Assembly (NCBI GenBank): GCA_022578965.1
Contig: MU400860.1
Span: forward strand, 1 to 30,662
DNA: 30,662 nt
Origin: Xylaria sp. FL1777
Taxonomy: Eukaryota > Ascomycota > Sordariomycetes > Xylariales > Xylariaceae
Direction of reading: 5' to 3'
Below, piece after piece: positions 10,901-23,348 of the stretch. A program made the translations under genes and the position numbers. The notes beneath the pieces were generated by a model, which worked only from the letters and a program-made list of their open reading frames with translations, did no database searches and had not been told where the DNA came from. The first letter of the stretch is position 1; every line of letters starts with the position of its first letter.

Positions 10901-12850
10901 ATAAACGTTTAGCACTAGCTATTAAAATAAAATTTAACTAAGTATAAATGTTATATAAGTATATTAAAATATACTAAAGTTAGCTATAGCGTTAATTTTT
11001 TAAAAACTTACGTGCAAAAAATTCTTTACTAACTTATAAGCATACTTATGTATAGCATTAAACAGTATAGCAAAAACTTTTATACAAAAAGATAATAAGT
11101 TATATTTTACAGACTAGAAATATAATTATAGCTATATAAAAAACTAACAACTTAAATTTATACTAAAGTTATTAAGTTAACTAATTAAACAGCTAAACTA
11201 TTTTTAAAGCTATAACTAAAAAAACTAAAACTTCTATATAAATAAAAAATGCTTTGTTTGCTAAAAGAAAAGCTGTTAATTAATATGCTATACTTTTTAA
11301 AAAAGAGCTTGTATAAAAAACGTATTTTTTAATTTGCACAAAATAATTTATAGCTAAAAACTTATTTTAAAAAAATTCTTTTTATACGTAGCAAAATGCA
11401 AAAAATATTTAAAGTTAAACAACAGTACTAAAAATATTAATAAAAAATTTAGTAATTAAACTACTTAGTATTTAATAAATAGCACATTTTTTTATTATAT
11501 AACAAAAAAAAACATTTAAAACTATAAAATAATAGTATTATGCAATTAGTTTATATTAAGCAATTATTATTATATGAACTACTAAAGTAAACTTTAAAAT
11601 ATTAGCGCTTTTAACTATTTAATAGTAAAAAAAGCTTAATTAAAAGCATACCTTTAAATATATTTTTATATAAAAATTAGTTAAACTTTAAATAGCACTT
11701 ATATTTATTTTAGCAAAAATAATACTATAAGTACTATAAGCATTATATAAATAAAAAACGCCTTTAGTATAACTATATATTATGTTTTAAATATTTTTAC
11801 TTTTTTTCTATTTTTATTAAAAAATGCTAACTATTTAAAAGCATACTTTAATAATATAAAAAATGTTATTATATAATAAAACAAAAAAATTATTCTTGTT
11901 ATATAAAAATAAAAACACTTGTTTTTTAATACTAGCTTATATAAAACAGGTTTATACTTTATAAAAATAAAATTTTAAAAGTTTTATAAACGCTTTAAAT
12001 ACTTTTATATAAAAAAACTATATAATATGCTTAATTATGTAAGCTATAATATTAATTGTTTTGCTTTAAAAAAAATCTAAAAGTTCTATTATTATTACTA
12101 GTTATATAATTAAGCACTTTATTGTTTTAAGTTCACAATTAAAAATAACTATAACTTTAATTATAAAGTTATAATTAATGTTATATAAATAAATAATAAG
12201 CAGGTTTTATATATAATTAATATAGCTATATTATTTTAAACAGCTATATTTTTAAAATTTATATCTGCATAAAACGCTTAAAAAGCTTTATATAAATGCT
12301 AAATTAACGTATATTAAAAACTTTTAAACTATATTATATATAACTTTAATACAAATTTTTTGTTTAAAAAATTTTAGAACTAAGCTAAAATTATAAGTAT
12401 AAAGTACTAAAAAATGCTTATTAAAACTTATTAAGCTATTAATAAAATAAAAAAAGCATATAAACTTTTCTATTATATATATAACATATTAAAAGCTAAA
12501 CTAAGTTATTATATAAAAAATAAGTTAATTTTATAAATAGCAATTAAAGCTTTAAATAATACTGCAAGGTTTAATAGCTTAGTTTTAATACTTTTTATAT
12601 TTAAAGCATATTTAAAGGTTAATTAAAACTTTTCTTTTTTGTTAAATATTGTACAAAAGGCTAAAGCAGTTAAAAAAGCTATAAAAATGCTTTGCAAAAA
12701 ACAAACAAAAGTTAAAATCAGCTATATAATTTACAAACATAATAAGCTAGCTTTATATAAAGTATTATTTTTACTTTTACGCAGTAAAGTCTTTATATAA
12801 CATAAAAAGCAAAGCTAAAAAAAACCGTACAAAATATAGTTAATTAAAAA
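10900..12850 (+). pseudogene. pol: A protease/integrase region, decayed
   Basis: The integrase part is clearest. From about 12282 the frame reads KALYKC, then NYIIYNFNTNFLFKKF (about 12330-12375). This corresponds to the catalytic-core block with a DxGTNF-like motif, Asp now Asn. Then KKAYKLF (about 12450) follows the region that normally holds the catalytic Glu. At 12555-12625 the frame reads NNTARFNSLVLILFIFKAY, which fits an original NDTAGPNGLVPTLLVFGAY block of fungal copia polyproteins (recalled family knowledge). The frame then stays open to about 12800. Protease should lie upstream but is unreadable. Stops fall mainly at Trp-type positions. Confidence 0.7.
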
Positions 12851-13139
12851 ACTTAACATAATTATTAACTTTATAAACAGCTTAATTTACTTTAAATAAA
12901 CATAGGTTAAGCTATACTACTATATAACTAAATATACTTTAGCAAATAATAAAAAAAAAAACATAACTGCTATAAAATTAGCTATAGAACTAGCTGTACA
13001 AAAAAAACGCAAAAAATCTAAAAAAGCTAAAAACTTTTTTATAGCGTTTATATAAAACATTAGTAACCTGTTTTTAACCTTAAAAAAAAAACAAAACTAT
13101 GCTTTAGTAGTAAAGTTATGCAAAAATAGTATTATTAGT

Positions 13140-14200
13140 ACTTTTAGCGCTTTGTTCAAAAAATTAAACGCTATAAAGATTAATAACTTTATTATACAAA
13201 ATATTTTTTAGTTTATAAAATATAATCTAAACAAACATAATAATACCTAAATTTTTAAGTTTTGCTTTATACAAAAAATTAAAAAAAAAACAATTAAGCT
13301 ATATAAAAAGTTTAAATTAGTTATATAAAGCTATAATAATACAAAAAAAAAAACTATACTAACTTAATTGCTAATAATTTAGTAAATAAGCTAATAGCTA
13401 TTATTAGCTTTAGGCCTTTTGCTAATTTAAAACTTTAATGCTTTAAGCAAACTTTAAAATATTATGTAAGCATATATATAATCGAAAAACAAGCTTGCAT
13501 AAAAAATTCTTGCATAATTATTTTTTAAACTTGTTTTAAGGTATTCTAAAGAAATAATTATATAAATTATATAATTATTATATAGCTTAGTTAAATTAAA
13601 GCTATATTAGTTTAAAACTTACTATTAATATTACTATAAAAAACTTAGTATAATAATTTTTACATATAACTTATATTTATTGTTTATATTAAGACTTTTA
13701 TACAAATTTAGCATTATAAGTTTATAAATAAACAATATGTTTAGCTTTATTATACTTAAATTTTTAGCAAAAAAAAAACATAAGTTATATAAAACAAAGT
13801 TTTATATAAAACTAAAGAAAACTTTATAACAAAATTACTTTATTAAATTTAACAGTAATTAAGTTACCTTTTTATATAAAAAAAATATAATACTTATACA
13901 AAAAAGCTAAGCAAACTAACTAGCTTTAATTAACCTTTGTATAAAAAATACTACATAGCAATATATTTTTTAATATATACGTAGCGCTTATATAAACAAC
14001 ATTTATTAACTAAAAGCTACGTATAACTTTGCAGCTATTGCTTAAATAACTAACTTAGCACTAGCAAATGTTAAAAATTTAAATTATAAAATCAAATAAT
14101 AAATAAATAATCATAACTACAAATTAACGTTTATACTTTTAAATTTAAGCTATATAAAACTATTTATTTTTATAAATAGTTTATTTGCAAATAACACTAA
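13140..14200 (+). pseudogene. pol: A reverse transcriptase, decayed
   Basis: Frame starting near 13170: AIKINNFII, then YNLNKHNNT, then IKLYKKFKLVI (about 13300), then YNNTKKKTILT (about 13340) and LLLALGLLL (about 13400). These match, after G-to-A and C-to-T change, the N-terminal RVT_2 blocks of fungal copia RT: the F..YDPNKH segment, EIKG...PYEKSRLVIQ, ILTQSPT and LALAPSLL. The YVDD active site should lie near 13.7-13.9 kb, but I could not place it. RT following integrase supports Ty1/copia. Confidence 0.7.
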
Positions 14201-14697
14201 TATAACTTCACAACTTAAATTTATTATTATATTTGCAATAAAGCACTATATAAAAAAAAACCTAGCCTTTAAAATCAAAAAAAACATTATATATTAAAAC
14301 TCTAGCAAATATAAGCAAGTAATGCAAAGTATACTAACTAATAAATTATATAACATAATAAATAGCTTTAATAGCACTATAGCCCTTTGTATAACGCTTT
14401 AAAAAATCATAGCTACGCTAAAAATACCTTTAATTTTTGCTATACTATATTTAAACTTAAAATTATTATATAACTATTTAGTAAAGCTAAAAACTACTTA
14501 AAAAAAACGCCTTATAATTAATATTATATTACTTAAAAAGTTGTACAAAAAAAAAAAATCTCCGAAGTACAATAAATTAATAGCAAAAATAATCTAGTTA
14601 ATACGTTTATAAAAAAAACACTAAACTAAGCGCTAAAAACTCTAATATTTATAAACTAGCTAACTATACAAGTAAAAACATTTATAAAAAAAAAATA
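14200..14697 (+). pseudogene. pol: A RNase H, C-terminal end of pol
   Basis: From about 14556 the frame reads KKISEVQ, then INSKNNLVNTFIKKTLN, then ALKTLIF and LTIQVKTF, closing at a stop near 14695. This fits the end of copia RNase H, where REISEVRWI...DNLADAFTK is typical: the last Asp-containing segment and the ADAxTK tail. It marks the end of pol. A 63-codon minus-strand frame at 14656-14847 overlaps this end and looks like a shadow. Confidence 0.65.
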
Positions 14698-15063
14698 AAA
14701 ACAACTTTTATATAAACAAATTAAAAAAAAAAGTCGAAAAAATACTTTTGTACGAAAATTGTTATAATAATTATATAATAAGTAAAAAAGCAATAAGCAA
14801 ATATATTTAATTTTAAAAAAAACACTAAAAATTATAAAACATCGCAAATTTTATATTTCTTTTTGTATAACTATTCTTTAAGCTATACATAAGTGCTTAA
14901 TATTTTTTTTTACTTTTTTTACTAAACTACTATATAACACTTAATTTCTTTTTATTTATTTAAATATAATAATTGCAACAAGTACTATATAATTGCTAAA
15001 CATATATAATATACGTATTATCTTAAAATTTTACTACTTATTAGCAACCTTAAAATAAAAAGC
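14698..15063 (+). other. 3' region of A after pol, left part
   Basis: Non-pol sequence of A continuing at 22928 beyond B. The TSD of B is 15059-15063. Reading across the junction on the plus strand gives a weak protein-like frame (see 22928-23899). No known domain. Confidence 0.35.
15059..15063. repeat. Target-site duplication AAAGC of element B, left copy
   Basis: AAAGC precedes the LTR at 15064 and follows the other LTR at 22923-22927. Confidence 0.88.
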
Positions 15064-15256
15064 TGTCATAGGAGATATAAAGCATTAAAGGTTAAGTATA
15101 ATAGTTAATATATCTTTAGTTTTATAGTAAGTATTTAATAAAACTAAAGCTTAAAAAAAAAAAGAAACTCCTATAAAATAAGTATAAAAAAAATATCCTA
15201 TATATATATGTAATCTATAATATATGCTAAAGTACTTAAGTAGCTTAGTTATAACA
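15064..15256 (-). repeat. 3' LTR of B (193 bp)
   Basis: Plus strand starts TGTCATAGGAGATATAAAGC and ends AGCTTAGTTATAACA. The partner at 22730-22922 starts TATTACAGGAAGTATAAAGC and has the same end. I saw no indels, only transitions. Confidence 0.9.
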
Positions 15257-15276
15257 ACTATTTCTTTTTTTTTAAT
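15257..15276 (-). other. Probable polypurine tract of B
   Basis: Minus strand reads AATTAAAAAAAAAGAAATAG just before the LTR, with one extra pyrimidine at the junction. No comparable purine run adjoins the other LTR, which supports minus orientation. Confidence 0.5.
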
Positions 15277-15435
15277 TAGGTTATTTTTAATTTATATACA
15301 AATAAAATTAATTAAAATAATTAATCTTAAGTATAAGTAGTAAAATAAAGTAGTATAAAGTAATTAAGCATAAATATAATATATTAAATAAAATGCTTAT
15401 GTAATATAGTAGTTAAAGTACTTATATATTTATGC

Positions 15436-15669
15436 TTGTATTTATATATTAAGTTACGTTTGTTTTATGCTATATTTATAGCAAGTTTTACGTTTATACT
15501 TTTATTGCTATATATTCTTTTTTTTTTTTTTTTTTTCTTTTTTCTTTTTTTAGCTACTGCTAAACAATTAGTTTTAGCTATACATTTTACTACTGCTATT
15601 CTTATACTTATTTCACATTTTTTCTGCTTTTTTTTTAATTATTATTTGTATTATAATTATGCTGCTTAA
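15436..15669 (+). pseudogene. Hydrophobic/Phe-rich frame upstream of the B antisense frame
   Basis: An ATG-started 77-codon frame. A run of eight Phe, then LFLATAKQLVLAIHFTTAI, then more Phe. If TC and CC were changed to TT, the Phe and Leu runs would derive from Ser/Pro codons, so the progenitor may have been Ser/Pro-rich rather than a membrane protein. It lies just before, and in a different frame from, the acidic reading at 15698 onward, and may be its N-terminal part after a frameshift. It could equally be a chance frame. Confidence 0.3.
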
Positions 15670-15697
15670 ACTTGCAGTAATTAAAAATAATACATAT

Positions 15698-16640
15698 AAA
15701 CATAATTATAGTTAAAGCTATAGTTATAAATATAAACGCAAAAAATTATTGCAACTTGCTTTACGCCTAAATTTATTTAAAGATAAGTTTAATTTTACTA
15801 TAAAATAAAACTTTAATAAACCTTCTTACTAAAAGTTTAATAATTTTAATAATAGAAATAAAAGTTTTAACGGTTTGCTTTTTTTTTAAAACAGCTTTAA
15901 TTTTAATAAAAATGTAAATATTATTAGGCCTTTTATAGGTTAAAAAAAAAAAAAAAAAATAAGAATAAAAATAATTTAAACTTTATAAATCTAAATAAAA
16001 ATCTAAATGCTGTTTTGCGCAATTTTAATATAAACAACGCAAGAAATAAGTCTGATTTTAATACAAATATTAAAGTTTTTATGCTAACTAAACGTTAGCT
16101 TGTTTTTATAATAACTTTTGTTTGCAAACCTTACAAACAAACTACTAAAGCTAAAAACAAAAAGTATAAAACTATTAAAAAAGCAATAGTTTTAAGTAGT
16201 TTGTTAATATATTAGTTCTGTTTTAAGCGTTTTAAAAAAGCATTTTAACTAAAAAATAGCTTGCTTTTAAATATAATTTGCAAATTTAAAAACTTAAAAA
16301 TAACAACTTATATAAGCTATATAAATAGCTATATTTTATGTAAGCTTATAAATTAATTTATATTTATTTTAAATTAGTTTTATTAATAGATTAGTTGCTT
16401 ATTATGTTATATTTTAATATAATATATATTTAAAAGTTATTAAACTAGTTTGTTTATTTTTTTGTTTTTTAAAAAAACAACTATAAAAAAGTTATTATAA
16501 ATAAAAATCGCGCTATTATTTAAAAAACTTCAAACAATTATTATGTTAACTTTGCAGCTATATAGTTTTGCTTCTTAAAAGCATTTCTGCGTTTTTTGTT
16601 AACTTATAAAGCTTAGTTTTAATTAATTAGCAAAGTTAAC
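15698..16640 (+). pseudogene. Long acidic extra reading frame antisense to B pol
   Basis: The plus strand reads protein-like for about 310 codons with few stops, after one frame change at an 18-A run (15942-15959). Segments: YKRKKLLQLALRLNLFKDKF (about 15730-15790), FNFNKNVNIIRPFIG before the A run, then NLNKNLNAVLRNFNINNAR and NKSDFNTNIKVFMLTKR (about 15990-16095), then VCKPYKQTTKAKNKKY. If the common G-to-A change is undone in thought, the Asn and Lys become Asp and Glu, so the progenitor was probably strongly acidic. A hydrophobic, Cys-containing part follows to about 16640. It lies between integrase and the 3' LTR on the strand opposite pol. I do not recognise the family. Confidence 0.5.
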
Positions 16641-17999
16641 AATATAAAAATAAGTTGTTTTATTTTTATTTTATATAAGGTTTAGCTAATAATTAGTAAT
16701 ACAAAAACATTGTACTAAATATAAGCACTTAATAATAAAACGCAAATTTTTAGCTTGCTAAACTATTAAGCTTTTTTATATAAGCGCTATAAATAGCTTT
16801 ATTTAAACTAATTTTATAGAATTTTTTAACAAAATTAAAACTATTTTTAACATTAGTAATATGCTTGTTTAATTATACTTAAAGTACAAGTTATAAACTA
16901 TAAATATGCAGCTTAAAAAGCTGCTTTTATTTTTTTTAAAAAAAATATGCATAAAGCTATATTAATTATTACTAATAAGCATAAATAAAAATATTTAATT
17001 AGCTTTTTTTAATATAAAAATGTTTTAAAGTTTAATAATTAGTATTTTAAAGCTTTTCTATAAAAATATTATAACTTGTTTATAGCATTTTTGCATGTAG
17101 CTTATTAATAAAGCGCAAATATTTTAAAACTTAAAGCAATAAGTGCAATTTTTATTACACAATTAAAAATAAAAAAATAACTAGTTAATATATATAATAT
17201 ATTTAAGCTTTAGTTTATAGCTAAATTAATAATAAATTAGTATTATTTTGTTAGCTTAATAGCTTTGCTTTTTTTTTGTAACTTAAGCGCTTTTTAAAGT
17301 TTTTAATTGCTTTAAAAGCTATAATATTAATAATAAGTATTTATTAATTATATTTCGTTAGCTAGCTTTTTTATTTAATAAAATAATATTTTTTTCTATT
17401 ATAAGTTATTTTACTTACTATATTTTTAACCTTTTATTTTTTTAATTTATTTTTAAAGTTTAGCATAAGTAAATTATATTTATGTTTAGCTTTTTAAAGC
17501 TTAAGCAGCTAAATTAAAAAAACAAAATAAAAATAGCTATATTATTTTAAAAAACTAATATAATATGCCTATAAACTAACTATAAAAAAAATTTAAAAAA
17601 GTTTAATAAACTTAAGCGCTAATTTTTTATTTTTAAACTTAATATTTTTTATTAATAGTACTACTAAGTTCTTAGTTTTAAAAGTTATAAATTTATACTT
17701 ATTATTATAATGTTTTATATATTTATTAATTATAATTTGCTATTGTTTTGTTATTTTGTTTTTAATAATTTATAATTTATTAAAACATTTTTATATAGCT
17801 AAAATTTTTTTTAATGTAAAGTTGTTTTTAATAAACAAACGGAATTTTAGCATATAATTATATAAAGCTTTAAAAAATAATCGTTTAATTATAGAATTAA
17901 TAGCAAAATTTATAGCAAAAAAAGCTTAAAGTAAAAATTAAAGCTAATTAGTTTGTTTATTATTTATAAAGCACTTAAAATAGCTTTTAATTATTTAGT

Positions 18000-18500
18000 T
18001 TATTTGTTTTGTTTATTTATTAGTTTTAAAATAAAATATTATTAAAAGCTTTTGTTTAACTTTTAAATAATAACATAAATTAAATTAAAATTAGCTAATA
18101 AAAATAAAGCTTTTATTAAAAATAATGCTTTTTAAGCTATTATAAATACATTTAATTTTATAATAAAATAAAACTGCTAGCTTAACTAAAGTTATAGTAA
18201 TATTAACTAAAAATAAATATATAAGCTTAGTAAATTTATTTATAATAATAAAAATAGCATTAACTAGTTTTTTTTTATAAAAAGTTTTTAGTAAACCTAT
18301 AATAAAGTTTATAAATAGCTTTTATATAAATTTATTAAGTATTAATAAAGCGTTAAGTTTATTATACTTTTAGTAATGTTTTGCTTTAGTTTTAAAGCAA
18401 ATTGTATAGCTTTATATATATTTTTTAATATTTAGTTTTATATTGCTTTAGTAAAACTTTTATTATAGTAGTTCTAAAGTGTAGCTTTAGCTAAAATATT
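18000..18500 (-). pseudogene. pol: B integrase catalytic core, decayed
   Basis: Minus strand reads NFIIGLLKTF (about 18280-18310), then NAIFIIINKFTKLIYFI (about 18205-18260). This is the gypsy integrase block DFIxGLP...DAILVIVDRxTKMAHFIP. Both catalytic or conserved Asp positions visible here have become Asn through GAT/GAC to AAT/AAC. Flanks carry stops. The C-terminal part should lie at 16.7-18.0 kb but I could not read it. It follows RT in the direction of transcription. Confidence 0.7.
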
Positions 18501-20400
18501 TAGCTAAAAAATTATTATAGTATAGCTTAATAAATTAAAAATGTATAGCTTTTTTAAAAAAAATGTAAATTTTGTTTTTATAGTAAACTAAGAATTTTTT
18601 TATTAACTATTAAAGATTTATAAGCTTTTTTGCTTTTAATTGCTTTATAATTGCATAACATTTAAAGTTTTTTTTTTAAATCTTCTAAATAAGGTTTTTT
18701 AGCTTTTTAAAAGCTTTTAAATCTTTTAATTTTTTTAAGCTTGCAGCTATTTATATACGCAAACATATAACTGCTTAAATAAAAAAAGCTTTTTTAGCAA
18801 ATATAGCTTTAAAGTATAAAGCTTTAGCTTAAGCATTAAAATATAAATTAAAAACTTTAACTTGCTGTATTACTGCAACTTTTTTTTTTAACGTTAAAAA
18901 AATATTAATATTATTAAGCAAAATAGCTATATAATTAAAACAGCTCAAAAAAAAATTAGCTTTATTTTTTTTGCTTGCTTAATATTTAATAATAAAATTA
19001 AAAAAAGCTAATAATAAATATTAATAAGCTTGCTTTTTATTAAACTTTAGCATTTTTATAAACGTTTAAAAGTTAGCATAATTAGTTAATATTTTAACTA
19101 GTAAATTGCTTTTTTGTAAATAATGCTATTAATATTTAAAGCAATTTACTATTATAAGCATTTTTTAATTAAGCATACTATACTACATTTTTTTTTCGGA
19201 TAGCTTTTAAAAATAAAACATAATTAGTTTAAAAATGCTTTAATTATTTTGCTAAAATAAATTTTTTACGAAAGCTATTTTAAAAAAATTAGTTTTTAGC
19301 AATATTTGTTTCTTAAGGTTAAAATATGTAAAAAAAATAGCTTGCTTAAATGTATCTTAAAGGTTTTTAAAAGCTTTTTTTTTAAAATTATTTAAAAAAA
19401 TTTAACTTTTTTTTATTTTTGTTACGTTTTTTTTTAAATACTTAAATAAAAGCGCAACAATATAAAAATACCTATTTATAAAACAGTAATAAAAGTTATA
19501 AAACCTTAAAAATTATTATAGCGCTTAATAAATATTTAGTATGAACTATTGCTAAATAATATTTATATATAAAAAGTTTATTTTAATTTTTTAGCTAAAA
19601 ATAATATAACTTAAAAATTTGATTTTTTCTTAATAAAATTAGCACTTAAATAACTTAGCATATAGTTTTACTTTTTATAGCTTTTTAATAATATTTTAAA
19701 CATGTTTTATATAAAAATCTTTATTTAAAAAAAAAATAAACATATTATTAAAATATATAATACAAAATATATTTATTATATTGTTAAATGCTTTTTATAT
19801 ATAACTTTAAAAAGTAATAAAAGCATTTAATAAACCTATAAGCATAATTAAAAATTTATAATAGCTATAGCATATATAAAATGCTATTTTTTATTTATTT
19901 TTTTTTTAAATGTATAAGTAATAATAAGCGTTCTTAAAATTAATTTTATTAAAGATTTTAGCTTTTAAAATTTTATTAAGCAGCTTTAAAATAAGTAATA
20001 AAATATATTAATTTTTATATATAACTTAATTAAGTTTTTTATAGTTTATATATAAGCATAAGCTTTTATTTTTTTTAAGTATAAAAAAAATTAAAGCGCT
20101 AATAAAGCTAATAAACTTTTTAATTTTTTTTGCTTTTAGCATTTTATTAAGCTATTTTTGTAGTTTTTTTAGCTTATTTTAAGCTAATAAATATATAAAA
20201 AAATAAAATATAACTGCATTTTTTTTTAGCTTAATAGCAAGATTTTCTTGCTTTAATTGTAGTAATATATTTGCTTTACTAGTATTAAAAAACTTAAATA
20301 AATTATAAAACTTTTTTAAAATTGTTATAAAATCGAAATAACTAAAGCTTTTTTTTAACTTTTTAAGCTATATAAGTTTAAGTAGTTAAATAATAGCATA
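18500..20400 (-). pseudogene. pol: B reverse transcriptase and RNase H, decayed
   Basis: The RT core is well preserved on the minus strand. IAFYICYSYYKFLIMLIGLLN (about 19826-19890) corresponds to TAFxTRYGxYEFLVMPFGLxN. Then AFITF and KAFNNIINIFCIIYFNNMFIF (about 19730-19795) correspond to the YLDDILIF active site, both Asp now Asn. Then YIKHV, LYAKLFKC and IKFLSYII (about 19620-19700) correspond to the HxxHV...KFLGYII block. Stops stand at Trp and Gln positions. RNase H is expected at 18.5-19.3 kb but is not readable. Confidence 0.8.
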
Positions 20401-22729
20401 ATAGTAAGCTTAGTTTTAGCAAGCTTTTGTAAACTTAGTTAAGCTAAATATTTTTATTTAAAAGCAATATAATTTAAAAAACCATTAATTAATGCTTGAA
20501 TTTAGTATAATTTTTTTATTTTTTAAAGTAGTTTAAAATAGTAAAAAAAGGCTGCTTTTAAAGCAATAATTACAATTAATAGCTATATATACATGCTTAA
20601 TTTTGCAAGTAATACTATAACTATTAGTTAATTTATAAACAACTTAATAAGCTTTATAAATAAAAAATCTACTTTTAGTAACATGCTATAATATAAGTAT
20701 ACAAAAAAATGCTTGCTGCAATTTATAATAAAAAGCAAAAGTAAAACTAATATAATTATATTTAGCATATAAATTAAAATTAACATAAGTTTTAATAAAT
20801 AGTTTTATAAAGCTAACAAAATAAATAGTATAAAAAGTATAAAAACAGCATAAAATAAGTATATAAAATAATAACTTTAGCTTAAAACTTATAGCTAATA
20901 TAATTAGTACTAAGCTTATTATTTATTTCTTAAGTTATAATATTATAGCTTTTATAAAAAAAATATATAAAACTTTAATTGCTATTTTTAGTTTTTTTTA
21001 TTTATGTTTTAGTTTTTATTTACTTAGATTTTTTAAATAGTTTATTTTTAAATAATGTTATTATTATAGCTAGTATAGCTATTAAATCTATTGTTTTTAT
21101 TATTACTATTATTATTATTACTTTTAAGCTAAAAGCAATTAAAAGTAATATAGTTAAGTTATTTATAGCTATAACAAGTAAAGTTTTTATAAAGGTTTAA
21201 ATTTAAACTACTTTTGTTGTTATTTTAAAGTTAATTTAAAGAAGTTTTAAAAATATAATAGTTTTTTAAAGTATAAGTATTATTATTATTACTTCGGTTA
21301 TTTATATATTCTTAGTTTTAATACTAGTTATAACTTTTATTATTGTTGCTTTTATAGTATTAGTTTTAGCTTTTATAGCTATTATTGCTTTTATAAAATC
21401 CTTAGTTATTATTATTGCAGCTATTATTATAATTATTGCTTCTATAAAAATAGTTTTAACTGTTAAAACTAGTATTGTTATTTTTGCAGCTAATATTAAT
21501 GTGCTAATTATTAGTTTAGTTTTGCTTAATATTTAAGGTTAATTTATTAATAATTTAAGTAATATTTAACTCTAGTTTTTTTTTATTGTAGTTTAAGCGT
21601 TGTTTTTTAGTTATTAGTTTTTAGCGTTATTATATAGCATTAATTATATTAGCTTATATAGTTAGTAATAAATTATAGTAGTTTATTAGCTTTTATTAAA
21701 GTAATACACTTAGTTTTTAATAATATAATAAGGCTTTTTTGCCTTTATTTTAGCAAATATTTTAAAGTTTAATGCTAGCAAAATATTAATTAAACAGTTT
21801 TAAGTTTTAGTTAGCTTATTAACTTGCTTGTTTTAATTATACGTTTATATTAGCTTATAAAAAAGCAAACTGCTTAAGCAAAGTTTTAGTTTAGTTTAAA
21901 AATACTTTTTAGTTAGTTTTAAATTATTTTTTTTCTAAGGTTAATAACTTTTATAATGCTAATTAATAAGCATTTTTATAGTTTTAGTTTATATTGCTAT
22001 ACACATATAAAATCTTGTTTTTATTACAACAGAATTTTTAATTAGCTTTTTTAAAAATAGTTTAAAGTTTTTTTACTTACTTTAGCTAGCGTTAATAAGT
22101 AAATTTTATGCTAAAAAAGTTATAGTTAAACTTTAATAGTTAGCTAAAATTAGCATTTTTAAATAAATAGCGCTAATAGTAGTATAAGCAATTTTAACGT
22201 AATTAATATTTAAGTTTTCTTTAATTATGCTTTTTATTAAAGCTAAAAAATAAAAAGTTGTTATTATTACTAAAATCTCTATGTTTTTATTTTTAACTTA
22301 AGTTGCAAAATTATTTTTTAAGGTTTAAAAAGTTTTTTTGTTTTTTTAAAAATGTTGTTCTTTAGTTTTTTTGTTTACTTAATTATAAAGTAAAAATAAT
22401 ACGAGCTATTTTTGATTTTAAAGCAACTTATTTGCCTTTATTTTTTTGCTGCGCAACTTGCTACTTTAGCTTTTTGATTTTAGCTAAAAGCTATACAATT
22501 TATATTTACAACAGTTAAGTATTAGCACTTAAAGCACTAAATAATTATTGTTTGCTTAAGCTTAATTCTAGAAATAATTTATGCTAAGTTTGTTTTTAAT
22601 TTATTATTAAAGTTTGTTTTAAAAAAAAGCTATTAAAAATAGCACTAGCTTATATAGTTAGTTAATGTTTAGCTATTTTATAGTATAATAAAGTATTATA
22701 AGTAACCTTATTTTAAAAAGCTTTAAAAT
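20400..22729 (-). pseudogene. gag: B leader and Gag side, decayed
   Basis: From about 21540 down to 21280 the minus strand keeps one frame rich in Asn, Ser and Tyr (for example SNNYNNSCNNNN), with stops. Reversing G-to-A would give a Ser/Asp/Asn-rich low-complexity stretch. I found no zinc knuckle or clear capsid block, so gag is inferred from position before RT. A 73-codon plus-strand frame at 20979-21200 is taken as a shadow. Confidence 0.4.
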
Positions 22730-22922
22730 TATTACAGGAAGTATAAAGCATTAAAAGTTAAATATAATAGTCAATATATCTTTAGTTTTATAGTAAGTAT
22801 TTAATAAAATTAAAGCTTAAAGAAAAAAGAAAACTTCTATAAAATAAGTATAAAAAGAATATCCTATATATATATATAACTTATAACATGTGCTAAGGTA
22901 CTTAAATAGCTTAGTTATAACA
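22730..22922 (-). repeat. 5' LTR of B (193 bp)
   Basis: Partner of 15064-15256, same length. Start TATTACAGG reflects G-to-A change of the terminal TG; end TTATAACA is kept. Confidence 0.9.
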
Positions 22923-22927
22923 AAAGC
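22923..22927. repeat. Target-site duplication AAAGC of B, right copy
   Basis: Matches 15059-15063. Confidence 0.88.
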
Positions 22928-23328
22928 TTTTATAGTTTATATAAGCATTTTAGCTACATAAAGCAACTATAATGCTATATAACTAAATAAATATTGCATA
23001 AAAGTAGCTTTTACAACAAATCATTTAAGCTATAATAAAAGCAATTAAAGTATTATATAAAATTTAAACCTTAATATTAACTAAAAGCATTAATGTAACT
23101 TAAAACTTGTTATTTTTTATATAACAAACAATTATTAGCAAACTATTTAAACAATAAGCCGTATAAAAAAAAAACAAAAACATATATTTATATATAGTAA
23201 CTAAAAAAACAATTAATTGCTAAAATCACTAGTTAATAGTTATATAATGTTATAACCACTGTTTTAGCTTATAACGCAAAGCTAGCAACTATTAATGTTA
23301 TACTATAGTAAAGCAGCTATTATATAAA

Positions 23329-23348
23329 TATATATATATATATATATA
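23329..23348. repeat. (TA)10 microsatellite
   Basis: Ten uninterrupted TA units inside the 3' region of A; shorter TATATA runs follow at 23351-23358 and about 23390-23400. Confidence 0.8.

Larger units (their letters stand above)
15064..22922 (-). mobile_element. B: Ty3/gypsy retrotransposon nested in A
   Basis: Two 193-bp LTRs and TSD AAAGC bound 7,859 bp. It is the innermost and therefore most recent insertion. Minus orientation: a purine-rich stretch adjoins the left LTR, and RT (about 19640-19930), integrase (about 18215-18370) and Asn/Ser-rich Gag-side sequence (about 21280-21540) all read on the minus strand in the order expected from right to left. RT before integrase makes it Ty3/gypsy. 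Its LTR differs in length and sequence from that of C, so it is a different family. About 1.2 kb beyond integrase holds an antisense reading frame. Confidence 0.9.

Noticed and set aside
14656..14847. 63-residue minus-strand frame
   Set aside because: It overlaps the end of A RNase H, which reads on the plus strand. Composition is that of an antisense shadow.
20979..21200. 73-residue hydrophobic plus-strand frame
   Set aside because: It lies opposite the Gag side of B in low-complexity AT DNA, with no domain and no support on that strand.
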